From Thiohalospira sp046546335 (GTDB lineage Bacteria > Pseudomonadota > Gammaproteobacteria > Thiohalospirales > Thiohalospiraceae), in NCBI RefSeq assembly GCF_046546335.1, contig NZ_JBKGYA010000089.1: a DNA stretch of 8,578 nucleotides; one strand, written 5' to 3'. The notes beneath the pieces are model-generated. The model was given only the letters and a program-made list of their open reading frames with translations, did no database searches and was not told the origin of the DNA. Below, piece after piece: positions 1 to 5,972 of the stretch. Within the stretch, counting starts at the first letter, position 1. Every line of letters begins with the position of its first letter. The translations under genes and the position numbers were made by a program.

Positions 1-786
1 CCCGAGCCGCCTCCGGCAGCCCCGGAGCCCCCCGTGGCCGAGGAGCCGCCGGCCCCGGACCTCGAGACCGCTGCCGAGCCGGAATCCGAGCCCGAACCGG
101 AGCCTGAACCGGCTAGGGAGGCGCCGCTGTTCGAGGCGGTGGGGGAGGCCGGGTCGCCGCCCGAGGAATCGGCACCGGACCAGTCGGAGCCGGACGAGCC
201 GGCAGGCAACGGCTCGGAACCCGAGGGCCCGGCCGGACAGGGTCCGGAGTCGCCCGGGCCGGCTGCCGGAACCCCGGAGCCCCCCGGCCTGGACACCTCC
301 GCCCTGGGTAGTACACCGCCCCCGGAGGGATCCGCAGCGCCGGGAGTGGGGGCCGGTGACCCGGATCCCGAGACCTGGCGCAGCTGGGTCGCCGCCATGC
401 CGACCAGGGGGCTCACGCGGGAGCTGCTGCGCCACACGGCCTGGCGCGGCCGCCAGGGCCGGCGGGTGACGCTGGCCCTGGAGTCCTCGCGCCAGCCGCC
501 GGACAGCGACCGCTACGCCGAGCGTATCGCCGAGGCGTTGACGCTCTATCTAGGGGAACAGGTGAAGGTCGACCTGGTCCCCGAGGAGGGACCGGAGACG
601 CCGGCGGCGCTGGCCGAACGCGCCGAGGAGGAGCAGGCGGAGGCGGCCCGGGAGGCCATCGAGACCGATCCGATGGTCCAGCAACTCTGCGATACTTTCG
701 ATGCCCGGGTGGATCCCGCCACGATCCGCCCGCTGGAGTCCGGGGAGAGCGCCCCGGACCCCGACACAACCGGAACAGGAGGGTAG
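1..786 (+). CDS. dnaX: DNA polymerase III subunit gamma/tau, C-terminal part (5' truncated by window edge)
   Basis: The reading frame is open from base 1 to the TAG at 784-786 and gives the last 261 residues of a longer protein; the ATPase and clamp-loader domains lie outside the window. The first ~120 visible residues are a Pro/Glu/Gly/Ala-rich linker with runs such as PEPEPEPEP, of the kind that separates the clamp-loader core from the tau-specific end. From about residue 120 a folded domain begins (WRSWVAAMPTRGL, then ELLRHTAW and a run to YLGEQVKVDLV). This resembles the tau C-terminal domain that contacts the polymerase alpha subunit, and the sequence ends in an acidic tail (DPMVQQLCDTFDARVDP). 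The assignment rests on this C-terminal pattern plus the ybaB-recR genes directly downstream, the standard dnaX-ybaB-recR order. In families that make gamma by frameshifting, the slippery site would lie upstream and cannot be seen here. A GTG at 34 is internal and not a credible start. Confidence 0.9.
   Translation, partial: PEPPPAAPEPPVAEEPPAPDLETAAEPESEPEPEPEPAREAPLFEAVGEAGSPPEESAPDQSEPDEPAGNGSEPEGPAGQGPESPGPAAGTPEPPGLDTSALGSTPPPEGSAAPGVGAGDPDPETWRSWVAAMPTRGLTRELLRHTAWRGRQGRRVTLALESSRQPPDSDRYAERIAEALTLYLGEQVKVDLVPEEGPETPAALAERAEEEQAEAAREAIETDPMVQQLCDTFDARVDPATIRPLESGESAPDPDTTGTGG
777..783 (+). promoter_or_regulatory. Ribosome binding site of ybaB/ebfC inside the end of dnaX
   Basis: AGGAGGG lies 8 nt before the ATG at 792 and overlaps the last codons of dnaX. 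It supports the 792 start and suggests that translation of the two genes is coupled. Confidence 0.7.
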
Positions 787-791
787 AACCC

Positions 792-1115
792 ATGAAAGGC
801 GGTATCGGCAACATGATGAAGCAGGCCCAGCAGATGCAGGAGCAGATGCAGAAGGCCCAGGAGGAGCTCGCCGAGATGGAAGTCACCGGCGAGGCCGGCG
901 GCGGCATGGTCAAGGTGACCATGACCGGCCGCCACGACGTCAAGCGCGTGAACATCGACGACAGCCTCATGGGCGACGACCGCGAGATGCTGGAGGACCT
1001 GGTGGCCGCGGCGATGAACGACGCCGTGCGCAACGTCGAGCAGGCCAGCCAGGAGAAGATGTCCGGCCTCACCGAGGGGCTGAACCTCCCCGCCGGCATG
1101 AAGCTCCCCTTCTAG
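792..1115 (+). CDS. ybaB: YbaB/EbfC family nucleoid-associated protein
   Basis: This 107-residue protein has the full length usual for the YbaB/EbfC family, small dimeric DNA-binding proteins that associate with the nucleoid. The N-terminus shows the Met/Gln-rich amphipathic helix (NMMKQAQQMQEQMQKAQEEL). Next come the central strands with the conserved Gly-rich turn (GEAGGGMVKVTMTGRHDVKRV) and a C-terminal helical part with DLVAAAMNDAV and a final GMKLPF, close to the typical GFKLPF ending. It starts 5 nt after dnaX with a strong ribosome binding site and ends 5 nt before recR, so the three are probably one transcript. Its exact role is not well fixed in any species; an accessory role in recombination alongside RecR is inferred from gene order. 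Confidence 0.95.
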   Translation: MKGGIGNMMKQAQQMQEQMQKAQEELAEMEVTGEAGGGMVKVTMTGRHDVKRVNIDDSLMGDDREMLEDLVAAAMNDAVRNVEQASQEKMSGLTEGLNLPAGMKLPF

Positions 1116-1120
1116 CGCCC

Positions 1121-1717
1121 ATGGCGTCCAGCCCCCTCATCAGCGGTCTGATGGAGGCCCTGCGGACCCTGCCCGGGGTGGGGCCGAAGTCGGCCCAGCG
1201 CATGGCCTACCACCTGCTGGAGCGCGACCGCGAGGGCGCGCGCAACCTGGCCGGGGCGCTGACGGCGGCGGTGGACAGGGTCGGCCACTGCCAGCGCTGC
1301 CGGACACTCTCCGAGACCGAACTCTGCACCCTCTGCGCCGATGCCGGCCGGGATCGCAGCCTGCTCTGCGTGGTGGAGTCGCCGGCGGACGTGGAGGCCA
1401 TGGAGCAGTACACCGACTACCGCGGGCTCTACTTCGTCCTGGGCGGCCACCTCTCCCCCCTGGACGGCATCGGCCCCGAGGCCATCGGTCTGGATCGGCT
1501 GGAGGCGCTGCTGGACGAGGGCGAGGTCGCCGAGGTGGTCCTGGCCACCAACCCCACCGTGGAGGGGGAGGCCACCGCTCACTATATCGGCGAGCTGGTC
1601 CGCCCGCGGGGGATCACCATCACCCGGATCGCCTACGGGGTCCCCCTGGGCGGGGAGCTGGAGTACGTCAACGGCGACACCCTCTCCCACGCCTTCAGCG
1701 GCCGGCGCGAGGTCTAG
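1121..1717 (+). CDS. recR: Recombination mediator protein RecR
   Basis: RecR works with RecF and RecO to load RecA onto SSB-coated single-stranded gaps. The 198 residues are full length. A helix-hairpin-helix at about 17-33 (LPGVGPKSAQRMAYHLL) is followed by a zinc finger with Cys57, Cys60, Cys69 and Cys72. A Toprim domain follows from about residue 80, with VVESPADVEAMEQ, GHLSPLDGIGP and ATNPTVEGEATAHYI, and then the C-terminal GVPLGGELEYVNGDTLSHA segment. The ATG at 1121 was chosen because RecR proteins begin just before the LPGVGPKS motif; the frame stays open further upstream to 701, but that part is the shadow of dnaX and ybaB. I see no purine-rich ribosome binding site before 1121, so translation probably depends on coupling to ybaB, which ends 5 nt earlier. 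Confidence 0.97.
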   Translation: MASSPLISGLMEALRTLPGVGPKSAQRMAYHLLERDREGARNLAGALTAAVDRVGHCQRCRTLSETELCTLCADAGRDRSLLCVVESPADVEAMEQYTDYRGLYFVLGGHLSPLDGIGPEAIGLDRLEALLDEGEVAEVVLATNPTVEGEATAHYIGELVRPRGITITRIAYGVPLGGELEYVNGDTLSHAFSGRREV

Positions 1718-1726
1718 GAGGGCCTC

Positions 1727-3382
1727 TCAGCCCCGCTTCGAGCGGGCGGAGAGTTCGGTCATGGCCAGGCCCGCCCGCTCGCAGAGCTGGCGGAAGAGGG
1801 CGTATTGCTCCACGTCCAGCCGGCAGTCCCGGCCGGCGCAGTCCCCGTAGAAGAGCCCCACCGGTCGGTCGTGGACGAAGACCGACATCGCCATGAAGTT
1901 CTTTGTGTCCAGCTTGTCCGCCAGGGCCGGTGGCAGGTAGGGGGCCAGCTCGTCGGCGTTGTCGGGGTTGCACCAGAGTGCCCGGGGGGCCTCCATGAGC
2001 TTGCTGAAGAGGTGGGGCGGTTCCATGGCCAGGGACTCCCGGGCCAGCTCCTCGGTGCCGTGGCCGCCCAGGGTCGCCCGGGCACGCAGGGCGCTACGGT
2101 CGGGGTTGAGCATGGCGAAGACCACCCGCTCCAGCCCCACATGGTGGTGGAGCCCCTCCAGTACCAGGTGCATGGCATCGGGCAGGGTGTGGCTGCCGTC
2201 GATGGCGTCCAGCAGTCGCTCCACCGCTGCCGCCTCGCCCGCAGCCCCGCCCTCGGGTACCGGCTCGGTCTCGTCGTCGAAGTAGATGGGTCCCTTTTCG
2301 GCCCCGTTATCCGCGAGATCGATTCGCTCGGCCGGTTCTTCCGCCTCCTTTCTGCCATCCAGGAAGCGGCGGGCCGTGGCGTCCAGCTCCTCGGGGTCCG
2401 GGGCCACGGCCACCGCGGAGGCGGCCTCGGCGTAGCTGGTGGAGCTCAGGCCTTGGTCCTCCAGCAGGGGATCGGCCTCCTCCGGCGGCGCCACCACGCG
2501 AGGGGGGCCGGTATCCAGCAGCATCCCCGCCGCCGGGACCACGCCGTAGGTCCGCCAGGCCCGGGCGGCCAGCGCGGCATCGGCGTGCACCGCGGCGGCG
2601 GCCCGGCTGTAGGGGACCTGGAGGAACTCCGCCACCTCCCACAGCAGGCTCGAGACCGGGGTGTCGTACCAGTTCCAGTCCACCGTGAAGGCCAGCCGGT
2701 CGGCGACGCGGATACCGCGGGTGCGCCGGTTCGTCTTGGCGTCGGGGTCGACGCTCTCGGCCAGGAAGGGGGGGAGCCCCCACTGCGTGAGGAGTTCCCG
2801 GGTGAGCGCCTCCATCCGGTAGCCGAGCTGCTCGGCCTCCACCTCCGACTCGGGGCGATCCGGGGCGGCGGCGATGGCGGAGGCGGTGTCCGCGGCGCGC
2901 TCGGGCTTGGTCAGCCACAGATGCATCCAGCCCAGCCGGTGGAGGAGGGCGGCGGCGTAGACCTCGCCCGGGTTCATGTCGGCGCGCCTTCCGGCCCAGC
3001 CGGCGGCCTGGACGGCGGCGTGGTGGGCGCGGCTGTAGATCGTCAGCAGCCGGGGCTGGACCCCGGGTGTGGCGATGTCGCTCAGGCGCGGCCGGCCCTG
3101 GTGCAGGCGGCGCATGCGGTCGAGTCCCAGCATCATGGTGGCGTGCTGGACGGCGCCCACGGGGCTGCCCAGGTGCCGGTGCGGGATACTGTTGACCTTG
3201 GCGAGGAGGTGGAGCGTGAGGCCCGGATCGCGCAGGATGGTGCTGGCCAGGGCGCCCTGGTCGAGGCGATCGTCATCCGCGGCGAAGATCCGATCCAGCT
3301 CCTCGGCGGCGCGATCCAGCACCGGAAAGTGGTCGATGCTCGCTCGGGCGGTCATCACCCGAAGCGTATCCGACTCGCTCAT
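1727..3382 (-). CDS. HDOD domain protein with C-terminal GAF-like domain
   Basis: A 551-residue cytoplasmic protein with no signal peptide or membrane segment. Residues ~15-270 match the HDOD pattern, an HD-related output domain found in bacterial signalling proteins. Examples are LASTILRDPGLTLHLLAKVNS (44-64), an AVQHATMMLGLDRMRRL segment (78-94) and a helical second half. Where true HD phosphohydrolases have His-Asp, this protein has LLHRLG (His148-Arg149), consistent with a non-catalytic regulatory domain. Residues ~290-385 are an acidic low-complexity linker. Residues ~386-545 look like a GAF fold: LVLEGLHHHVGLERVVFAML, MAMSVFVHDRPVGLFYGD, then a closing helix. The ATG at 3382 has a strong AGGGAGG 7 nt upstream. 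The gene converges on recR with 9 nt between and is divergent from motA. HDOD proteins are often linked to motility, surface behaviour or second-messenger signalling; a role here is inferred from neighbours only, and no ligand residue is assignable. Confidence 0.8.
   Translation of the reverse strand: MSESDTLRVMTARASIDHFPVLDRAAEELDRIFAADDDRLDQGALASTILRDPGLTLHLLAKVNSIPHRHLGSPVGAVQHATMMLGLDRMRRLHQGRPRLSDIATPGVQPRLLTIYSRAHHAAVQAAGWAGRRADMNPGEVYAAALLHRLGWMHLWLTKPERAADTASAIAAAPDRPESEVEAEQLGYRMEALTRELLTQWGLPPFLAESVDPDAKTNRRTRGIRVADRLAFTVDWNWYDTPVSSLLWEVAEFLQVPYSRAAAAVHADAALAARAWRTYGVVPAAGMLLDTGPPRVVAPPEEADPLLEDQGLSSTSYAEAASAVAVAPDPEELDATARRFLDGRKEAEEPAERIDLADNGAEKGPIYFDDETEPVPEGGAAGEAAAVERLLDAIDGSHTLPDAMHLVLEGLHHHVGLERVVFAMLNPDRSALRARATLGGHGTEELARESLAMEPPHLFSKLMEAPRALWCNPDNADELAPYLPPALADKLDTKNFMAMSVFVHDRPVGLFYGDCAGRDCRLDVEQYALFRQLCERAGLAMTELSARSKRG
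1732..1746. terminator. Short GC hairpin at the recR / HDOD gene convergence (weak terminator candidate)
   Basis: CCCGCT-TCG-AGCGGG is a perfect 6-bp stem with a 3-nt loop. It sits 14 nt after the recR stop and inside the last codons of the convergent HDOD gene. No T-run follows on either strand, so intrinsic termination is only a possibility. Confidence 0.25.
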
Positions 3383-3389
3383 TGCAAGG

Positions 3390-3396
3390 CCTCCCT
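3390..3396 (-). promoter_or_regulatory. Ribosome binding site of the HDOD-GAF gene
   Basis: On the minus strand AGGGAGG is placed 7 nt before the ATG at 3382. It fixes the start codon; I see no other start with comparable support. Confidence 0.65.
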
Positions 3397-3436
3397 AGCG
3401 CCCCGGCGGCATCGATTGGGGCGGGACGTCACCCCA

Positions 3437-3449
3437 TTTTGCGTCAAAA
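3437..3449. repeat. AT-rich perfect inverted repeat in the HDOD/motA divergent intergenic region
   Basis: TTTTG-CGT-CAAAA is a perfect 5-bp inverted repeat around a 3-nt centre. It stands out as AT-rich within very GC-rich surroundings. It lies about 40 nt upstream of the motA -10 box and about 55 nt upstream of the HDOD start codon, so it could be an operator serving either gene. The function is inference. Confidence 0.4.
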
Positions 3450-3464
3450 ATCACCGTCGGGGTA

Positions 3465-3493
3465 CTGATTCCGGTAGGGCTCCTCTCTATAAT
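3465..3493 (+). promoter_or_regulatory. Likely sigma-70 promoter of motAB
   Basis: A perfect -10 hexamer TATAAT lies at 3488-3493. At a 17-nt spacing, the -35 position holds CTGATT (3465-3470), matching three of six consensus bases. The transcript would begin near 3500, leaving a leader of about 54 nt before motA that contains a small GC hairpin (CGGGG/CCCCG, 3518-3529). I saw no sigma-28 type element (TAAAG...GCCGATAA) here, so motAB may be expressed from a housekeeping promoter rather than by FliA. Confidence 0.55.
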
Positions 3494-3553
3494 GGACGGG
3501 AATTCCGCAAGTAGAGCCGGGGGACCCCGCCCCGCCAGGGAGCTCGAGCATCC

Positions 3554-4411
3554 ATGAAGCTCATCATCGGACTCATCACCGTGACGGCGAGCATCATCGT
3601 CGGCTACCTGATGGCCCACGGCAAGCTCGCGGTGCTCTTCCAGCCCGCCGAGTTCGTGATCATCGGGGGTGCCGCCATTGGCGCCTTCGTGGTGGCCAAT
3701 CCCGGCCACGTGATCAAGCGGGTGATCGGCGGGATCCCGTTGCTGCTCAAGGGTTCGCCCTATAACAAGGACGCCTACATGGAGCTTCTGGCGCTCATGT
3801 ACGAACTCTTCACCCGGGCGCGCAAGGAGGGGCTCATGGCCCTGGAGCCCCACGTGGAGGACCCGGAGAGCAGTGATCTCTTCGCCAAGTACCCGGCGGT
3901 CCACAATAACCACCAGGTGCGGGACTTCATCGCCGACTACCTGCGCATGATCGTCGGTGGCAACATGAACGCCTTCGAGATGGAGAACCTCATGGACGTG
4001 GAGCTGGAGGCCCACGAGAAGGAGGCCACCAAGCCCGGGGCCGCCGTGACCACCATGGGGGATGGCCTCCCGGGCTTCGGCATCGTGGCGGCAGTGCTCG
4101 GCGTCATCATCACCATGGGCTATATCGACGCCGGGGCGGAGGAGCTGGGCAACCACATCGGCGCCGCCCTGGTGGGCACCTTCCTCGGTATCCTCCTGGC
4201 CTACGGCTTCGTCGGCCCTATCGGCCACGCCCTTACCGAGCAGGCGGAGGAGGAGGGGCAGTTCCTCCAGTGCGCCAAGATGTGCATCCTCTCCACCCTC
4301 AACGGCTACGGGCCGCAGATCGCGGTGGAGTTCGGTCGCAAGGCCATCGCCCACACCCACCGTCCCGGTTTCGTGGAACTGGAAGAGCACCTCCGCGGCG
4401 AGGGCGGATAG
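3554..4411 (+). CDS. motA: Flagellar motor stator protein MotA
   Basis: MotA forms the pentameric ring of the stator that couples ion flow to flagellar rotation. The 285 residues are close to the E. coli length. Four membrane segments are visible: about 3-21, 33-50, 173-191 and 202-222. A large cytoplasmic loop lies between the second and third. Residues known to matter in E. coli MotA are present at the same numbers: Arg90 and Glu98 of the rotor-facing loop, and Pro173 and Pro222 at the membrane ends near the ion path. The start MKLIIGL fits the family; AGGGAG at 3537-3542 is the best ribosome binding site, although its 11-nt spacing is long. motB follows after 27 nt. The resemblance to E. 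coli-type stators rather than PomA suggests proton coupling, which is an inference. Confidence 0.95.
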   Translation: MKLIIGLITVTASIIVGYLMAHGKLAVLFQPAEFVIIGGAAIGAFVVANPGHVIKRVIGGIPLLLKGSPYNKDAYMELLALMYELFTRARKEGLMALEPHVEDPESSDLFAKYPAVHNNHQVRDFIADYLRMIVGGNMNAFEMENLMDVELEAHEKEATKPGAAVTTMGDGLPGFGIVAAVLGVIITMGYIDAGAEELGNHIGAALVGTFLGILLAYGFVGPIGHALTEQAEEEGQFLQCAKMCILSTLNGYGPQIAVEFGRKAIAHTHRPGFVELEEHLRGEGG

Positions 4412-4415
4412 CGCG

Positions 4416-4427
4416 CGCGCCGGCGCG
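4416..4427. repeat. 12-bp perfect GC palindrome between motA and motB
   Basis: CGCGCCGGCGCG reads the same on both strands. It begins 5 nt after the motA stop and ends 11 nt before the motB ATG. In RNA it could fold into a small hairpin beside the weak motB ribosome binding region (AGG at 4431-4433). It may affect motB translation relative to motA; alternatively it is chance in GC-rich DNA. Confidence 0.45.
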
Positions 4428-4438
4428 GGCAGGCAGCC

Positions 4439-5500
4439 ATGGCGGAGAACGACAATAACGTTCGCCCCATCGTCGTCAAGCGGCCGAAGAAGGTCGAGGG
4501 CGGCCACCACGGCGGTTCGTGGAAGGTGGCCTACGCCGACTTCGTCACCGCCATGATGGCGCTCTTCCTCCTGCTCTGGATCCTTGAGACCACCGACTTC
4601 GAGAGCAAGAAGGCCATCGCCGACCACTTCCAGAGTCCCTCCGCCGTGCAGGGGCCGGGGGGGGCCAGCACCTCCATGATCGACATGGAAGGGGAGATGG
4701 ATGCGCCCCGGGGCGAGGGCGGCGAGGTGGACGAGCGCAATCCCCAGGAGGAGCCCTCGCCCACCGAGGAGTCGGAGGAGAAGCAGAGCCTGGCCGATCT
4801 CATGGCCCGCCTGGAGGAGCAGATCCAGGAGGATGAATCCCTGCGGGAGTTCGAGGACCAGATCGTCATGGAGATCGACGAGGATGGTCTACGGGTGCAG
4901 GTCATCGACGACTCCGACCGGCCCATGTTCACCGCCGGCGGCTCCCGCCTGCGTTACTACGCCCGCGACATCCTGGAGACGCTCGGGCGGACCCTCTCCG
5001 ATGTCCCCTTCAAGCTGGTGGTCTCCGGCCATACCGATGCCTCTGCCTACAGCGGCAGCAAGGAGGATTACACCAACTGGGAGCTGTCCGCCGACCGCGC
5101 CAACGCCGCCCGCCGGGCCATGCTGGGCGGGGGCTTGCCGGAGTCGCACATCGAGCGGGTCACCGGCCTGGCGGACAGCGAACTCTACAATCGCCGTTAC
5201 CCCCTGGATCCCTCCAACCGGCGGGTGAGCGTGCTGGTCACCCCGCGGGAGGTGGAACGCCAGCGCCTGGAGGAGTCGGAAGGCGGCAGCATGCTCGACG
5301 ATATCGGTTCCGGCATGCTCAACGGCAACGGCGGCGGGGACGACGCCGACAATGGCAGCGTCGATCGCGGCAACGGGGGCGAAGGGGACGATGACGGCGG
5401 AGAGACCTCCTCGGAGGATACGGACCGGACGGAATCCGGGGCCGGGGAGGATTTCGACCCCGAGGAACTCGACCGCCGGCTGCGCCGCGCCCTCCAGTAG
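4439..5500 (+). CDS. motB: Flagellar motor stator protein MotB with long acidic C-terminal tail
   Basis: MotB anchors the stator to peptidoglycan and carries the ion-binding aspartate. The 353 residues exceed E. coli MotB (about 308). Order: basic cytoplasmic N-terminus (RPKKVEGGHHGGSWK); one membrane segment at ~32-49 with the ion-binding Asp34 in VAYADFVTAMMALFLLLW; a plug-like helix after it (~51-65); an acidic periplasmic linker rich in Glu (~82-135); and an OmpA-like peptidoglycan-binding domain (~145-270). That domain contains LVVSGHTD (193-200), NWELSADRANAARR (213-226) and NRRVSVLV (260-267). The membrane segment resembles proton-type MotB rather than sodium-type PomB. Unusual is the tail of about 75 residues after the OmpA domain, dominated by Asp, Gly, Glu and Asn, ending in a short amphipathic stretch (PEELDRRLRRALQ). 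The start ATG follows the motA stop by 27 nt and has only a weak ribosome binding site. Confidence 0.95.
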   Translation: MAENDNNVRPIVVKRPKKVEGGHHGGSWKVAYADFVTAMMALFLLLWILETTDFESKKAIADHFQSPSAVQGPGGASTSMIDMEGEMDAPRGEGGEVDERNPQEEPSPTEESEEKQSLADLMARLEEQIQEDESLREFEDQIVMEIDEDGLRVQVIDDSDRPMFTAGGSRLRYYARDILETLGRTLSDVPFKLVVSGHTDASAYSGSKEDYTNWELSADRANAARRAMLGGGLPESHIERVTGLADSELYNRRYPLDPSNRRVSVLVTPREVERQRLEESEGGSMLDDIGSGMLNGNGGGDDADNGSVDRGNGGEGDDDGGETSSEDTDRTESGAGEDFDPEELDRRLRRALQ

Positions 5501-5510
5501 CCGTAGAGCC

Positions 5511-5891
5511 CTATTCCGGGGCACGCTCCCGGTCCTTGGGGTCCCCGTCGATCCCATCGGGGTCAAAGGGTCCGAAGTGGTAGTACTGGCTATTGAGCCA
5601 GGAGGTTACGTCCTCGACCCAGGAACGGGGCCACGCCTCGCCGTAGCTGTTCCGGCAGCGTCCCACCTGGTCGGAGAGATCGTTGAGGTTGTCGATGCGG
5701 CGGTTGCTGCGATCGTAGACAGCGGTGGGGTCGCCACCCATGAGGTCGGCGTGGCAGTCGACGCAGTGGCGTTCGTGGAGTTCACGTCCGTGGAAGGGGT
5801 CCGATGAATCGGCACTCGCCGTTGTAGAGCCGAACAGTGCCGCTGCGGTCAGCCACGGGAGCAGGGCGCGGTACGGTCGCGGGAGCAGCAT
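5511..5891 (-). CDS. Small periplasmic monohaem cytochrome c
   Basis: The 126-residue precursor has a Sec signal peptide: basic start (MLLPRPYR), hydrophobic stretch to about residue 20, and a likely AxA cleavage after Ala27. A single haem attachment motif follows: Cys43-Val-Asp-Cys46-His47. A second conserved-looking part runs from NDLSDQVGRC (70-79) to WLNSQYYHF (98-106), then a charged tail. The only Met after the haem motif is Met51, too close to act as a usual class I distal ligand, so the sixth ligand may be a His (for example His105) or absent; Cys79 is an extra unpaired cysteine. The ordering resembles a family of small cytochromes ending in YYHF that I recall from gammaproteobacteria; its electron partner is unknown to me. 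The start at 5891 has a CGAGGT ribosome binding site. It converges on motB (10 nt apart) and is divergent from orn. Confidence 0.8.
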   Translation of the reverse strand: MLLPRPYRALLPWLTAAALFGSTTASADSSDPFHGRELHERHCVDCHADLMGGDPTAVYDRSNRRIDNLNDLSDQVGRCRNSYGEAWPRSWVEDVTSWLNSQYYHFGPFDPDGIDGDPKDRERAPE

Positions 5892-5929
5892 TGCGGTACC
5901 TCGGGTGGCGGCGCAGGGTTCCCTCTCCC

Positions 5930-5938
5930 TGATACACT
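5930..5938 (+). promoter_or_regulatory. Extended -10 promoter candidate for orn
   Basis: TGATACACT combines a TGn extension with a -10 hexamer TACACT (four of six consensus bases). No convincing -35 box is seen at the expected distance, as is common for extended -10 promoters. Transcription would start near 5945, about 28 nt before the orn ATG. Confidence 0.4.
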
Positions 5939-5958
5939 AACAGCCCAGCCATCGCAAC

Positions 5959-5966
5959 GGAGGAGG
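5959..5966 (+). promoter_or_regulatory. Ribosome binding site of orn
   Basis: GGAGGAGG is a strong match to the anti-Shine-Dalgarno sequence, 6 nt before the ATG at 5973. It supports this start. Confidence 0.75.
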
Positions 5967-5972
5967 CGCCCC

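Noticed and set aside
701..1120. N-terminal extension of the recR frame upstream of 1121
   Set aside because: The extension is Arg-rich and overlaps dnaX and ybaB in another frame; RecR proteins begin just before the LPGVGPKS motif.
1805..3514. 569-codon open frame on the + strand opposite the HDOD-GAF gene
   Set aside because: It is the antisense shadow of a real gene in GC-rich DNA. Its product is Gly/Val/Arg/His-rich without domain motifs, while the minus-strand frame has HDOD and GAF-like motifs and a strong ribosome binding site.
3421..3553. Sigma-28 (FliA) promoter for motAB
   Set aside because: I looked for a TAAAG-like element and a GCCGATAA-like element at suitable spacing and found none; the perfect TATAAT is a better explanation.
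3395..4627. 410-codon open frame on the - strand across motA and the start of motB
   Set aside because: motA and motB are certain on the + strand with conserved functional residues; the opposite frame reads as a low-complexity His/Gly/Val/Leu shadow.
5516..5532. CCGGG/CCCGG hairpin at the motB-cytochrome convergence as a terminator
   Set aside because: The stem is only 5 bp with a 7-nt loop, has no T-run and lies inside the cytochrome coding end; such stems are expected by chance at this GC content.
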